This document shows, piece by piece, positions 5,466 to 5,968 of a stretch of DNA of 5,968 nucleotides. The first letter of the stretch is position 1. Each line of letters opens with the position of its first letter. The translations under genes and the position numbers were made by a program. The stretch comes from an uncultured Ruminococcus sp. (GTDB lineage Bacteria > Bacillota > Clostridia > Oscillospirales > Ruminococcaceae), in assembly GCA_947173865.1 (NCBI GenBank), contig CAMWGS010000131.1:1-5968 (forward strand), written 5' to 3'. The notes below the pieces were generated by a model that saw nothing but the letters and a program-made list of their open reading frames with translations, had not been told where the DNA came from and searched no databases.

Positions 5466-5482
5466 AAGGAGGGTTATCATTG
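5466..5482 (+). promoter_or_regulatory. rbgA: Shine-Dalgarno and TTG start of rbgA
   Basis: A perfect AAGGAGG (5466-5472) is 7 nt before TTG at 5480-5482, the ideal distance. The alternative in-frame ATG at 5495 gives a more family-typical N-terminus (Met-Lys-Gln-Ile-Gln-Trp-Phe-Pro-Gly-His) but lies 22 nt from the Shine-Dalgarno, so TTG is preferred. Confidence 0.75.
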
Positions 5483-5968
5483 GATAATACCGACATGAAA
5501 CAGATACAGTGGTTTCCTGGGCATATGGCTAAGACGAGACGGCTTATATCCGCAAACCTTAAACTTGTAGATGCTGTTGCGGAAGTTGTTGACGCAAGAG
5601 CACCGCTGAGCAGCCGTAATCCTGAAATGGACAGAATGACCGCAGGAAAACCACGTATTATAATTCTTAATAAATGTGATTTGGCAGATGAAAAAGCTAC
5701 TCTGAAATGGATTAGCTATTTCGGAAATCTCGGTGTGACTGCCATTGCGGTTGACTGTAAGTTAGGTAAAGGGCTTAAATCTTTTGTTCCGACGGTGAAA
5801 ACAAAAGTTTTAAAGGAACTTATGGACAAGCGTGCAAAAAACGGCATGACAGGTGCGGCTGTAAGGCTGAGGATTGTAGGTATTCCCAACGTTGGCAAAT
5901 CGTAGATTATAAACCGCCTTGCAGGTTCATAGCGGGCGAAAGTCGAGGACGGACCAGGTGTTACACGG
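5480..5968 (+). CDS. rbgA: ribosome biogenesis GTPase RbgA (YlqF), 5' part, frame interrupted near window end
   Basis: The circularly permuted GTPase RbgA/YlqF takes part in late 50S subunit assembly. Motifs appear in the permuted order: N-terminal Gln-Trp-Phe-Pro-Gly-His-Met-Ala-Lys at 10-18, Asp-Ala-Arg-Ala-Pro at 38-42, G4 Asn64-Lys-Cys-Asp67, the G5 region at 91-94, then G1 Gly134-Ile-Pro-Asn-Val-Gly-Lys-Ser141. The frame then meets TAG at 5903-5905, where the P-loop Thr is expected. It continues with recognisable family sequence (Ile-Asn-Arg-Leu-Ala-Gly), meets a second TAG at 5930-5932, and runs in the same frame to the edge. The invariant Asp-Arg-Pro-Gly-Val-Thr reads Asp-Gly-Pro-Gly-Val-Thr. 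The family is about 280 residues, so about 120 lie beyond the window. RbgA is normally essential or important in Firmicutes, so sequence error at a contig end is likelier than true loss; a real pseudogene cannot be excluded. Confidence 0.85.

Noticed and set aside
5903..5932. Amber reassignment or pyrrolysine/selenocysteine readthrough in rbgA
   Set aside because: The two TAG codons fall at positions where the family has a P-loop Thr and a usually basic residue. No single reassigned amino acid fits both, CAG is used normally for Gln, TAG appears as a plain stop at 97-99 and 2919-2921, and selenocysteine uses TGA.
1..5968. Defence system, CRISPR, prophage or insertion sequence
   Set aside because: Every gene recognised is housekeeping or of a widespread conserved family; there are no direct repeat arrays, transposase motifs, integrase or terminal inverted repeats.

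Overview
This window looks like a core chromosomal segment of a low-to-moderate GC Gram-positive anaerobe, most likely a Clostridia member of the Ruminococcus/Oscillospiraceae type. This is inferred from gene content and order (rplS next to signal peptidase I and rbgA; a radical SAM gene followed by its DUF2344 partner), purine-rich Shine-Dalgarno sites, TTG starts and A/T-rich codon use. All supported genes lie on the + strand. No mobile element, CRISPR array, tRNA or rRNA was seen.

Region 1 (1-3567) is a tightly packed, probably co-transcribed run. It begins with the 3' end of a small DUF896/UPF0291-like protein and continues with cytidine deaminase (cdd), a DUF4291 protein, a large TIGR03960-type radical SAM protein, and its DUF2344 (TIGR03936-type) partner, which starts with TTG inside the end of the radical SAM gene. 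Junctions are a 9-nt gap, a 4-nt overlap, a 0-nt gap and an 8-nt overlap. No internal promoter or terminator is evident.

Region 2 (3568-4146) is a self-contained ribosomal protein L19 unit. It has a near-consensus extended -10 promoter, a leader of about 115 nt with several stable hairpins (candidate L19 autoregulatory leader), rplS itself with highly biased codon use, an extra hairpin and an intrinsic terminator.

Region 3 (4147-5968) holds two tandem, divergent type I signal peptidases (overlapping by 8 nt) and the 5' part of the ribosome-assembly GTPase gene rbgA (ylqF). The rbgA frame stays homologous to the family up to the last base but carries two in-frame TAG codons and a changed invariant residue in its last 70 bases. 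Errors near a contig end are the simplest explanation.

The genes serve nucleoside salvage, ribosome synthesis and assembly, and protein export. No clear new defence or mobile system was found. The parts least explained by known biology are the DUF4291 gene, the radical SAM/DUF2344 pair of unknown substrate, and the alternative RNA structures flanking rplS.
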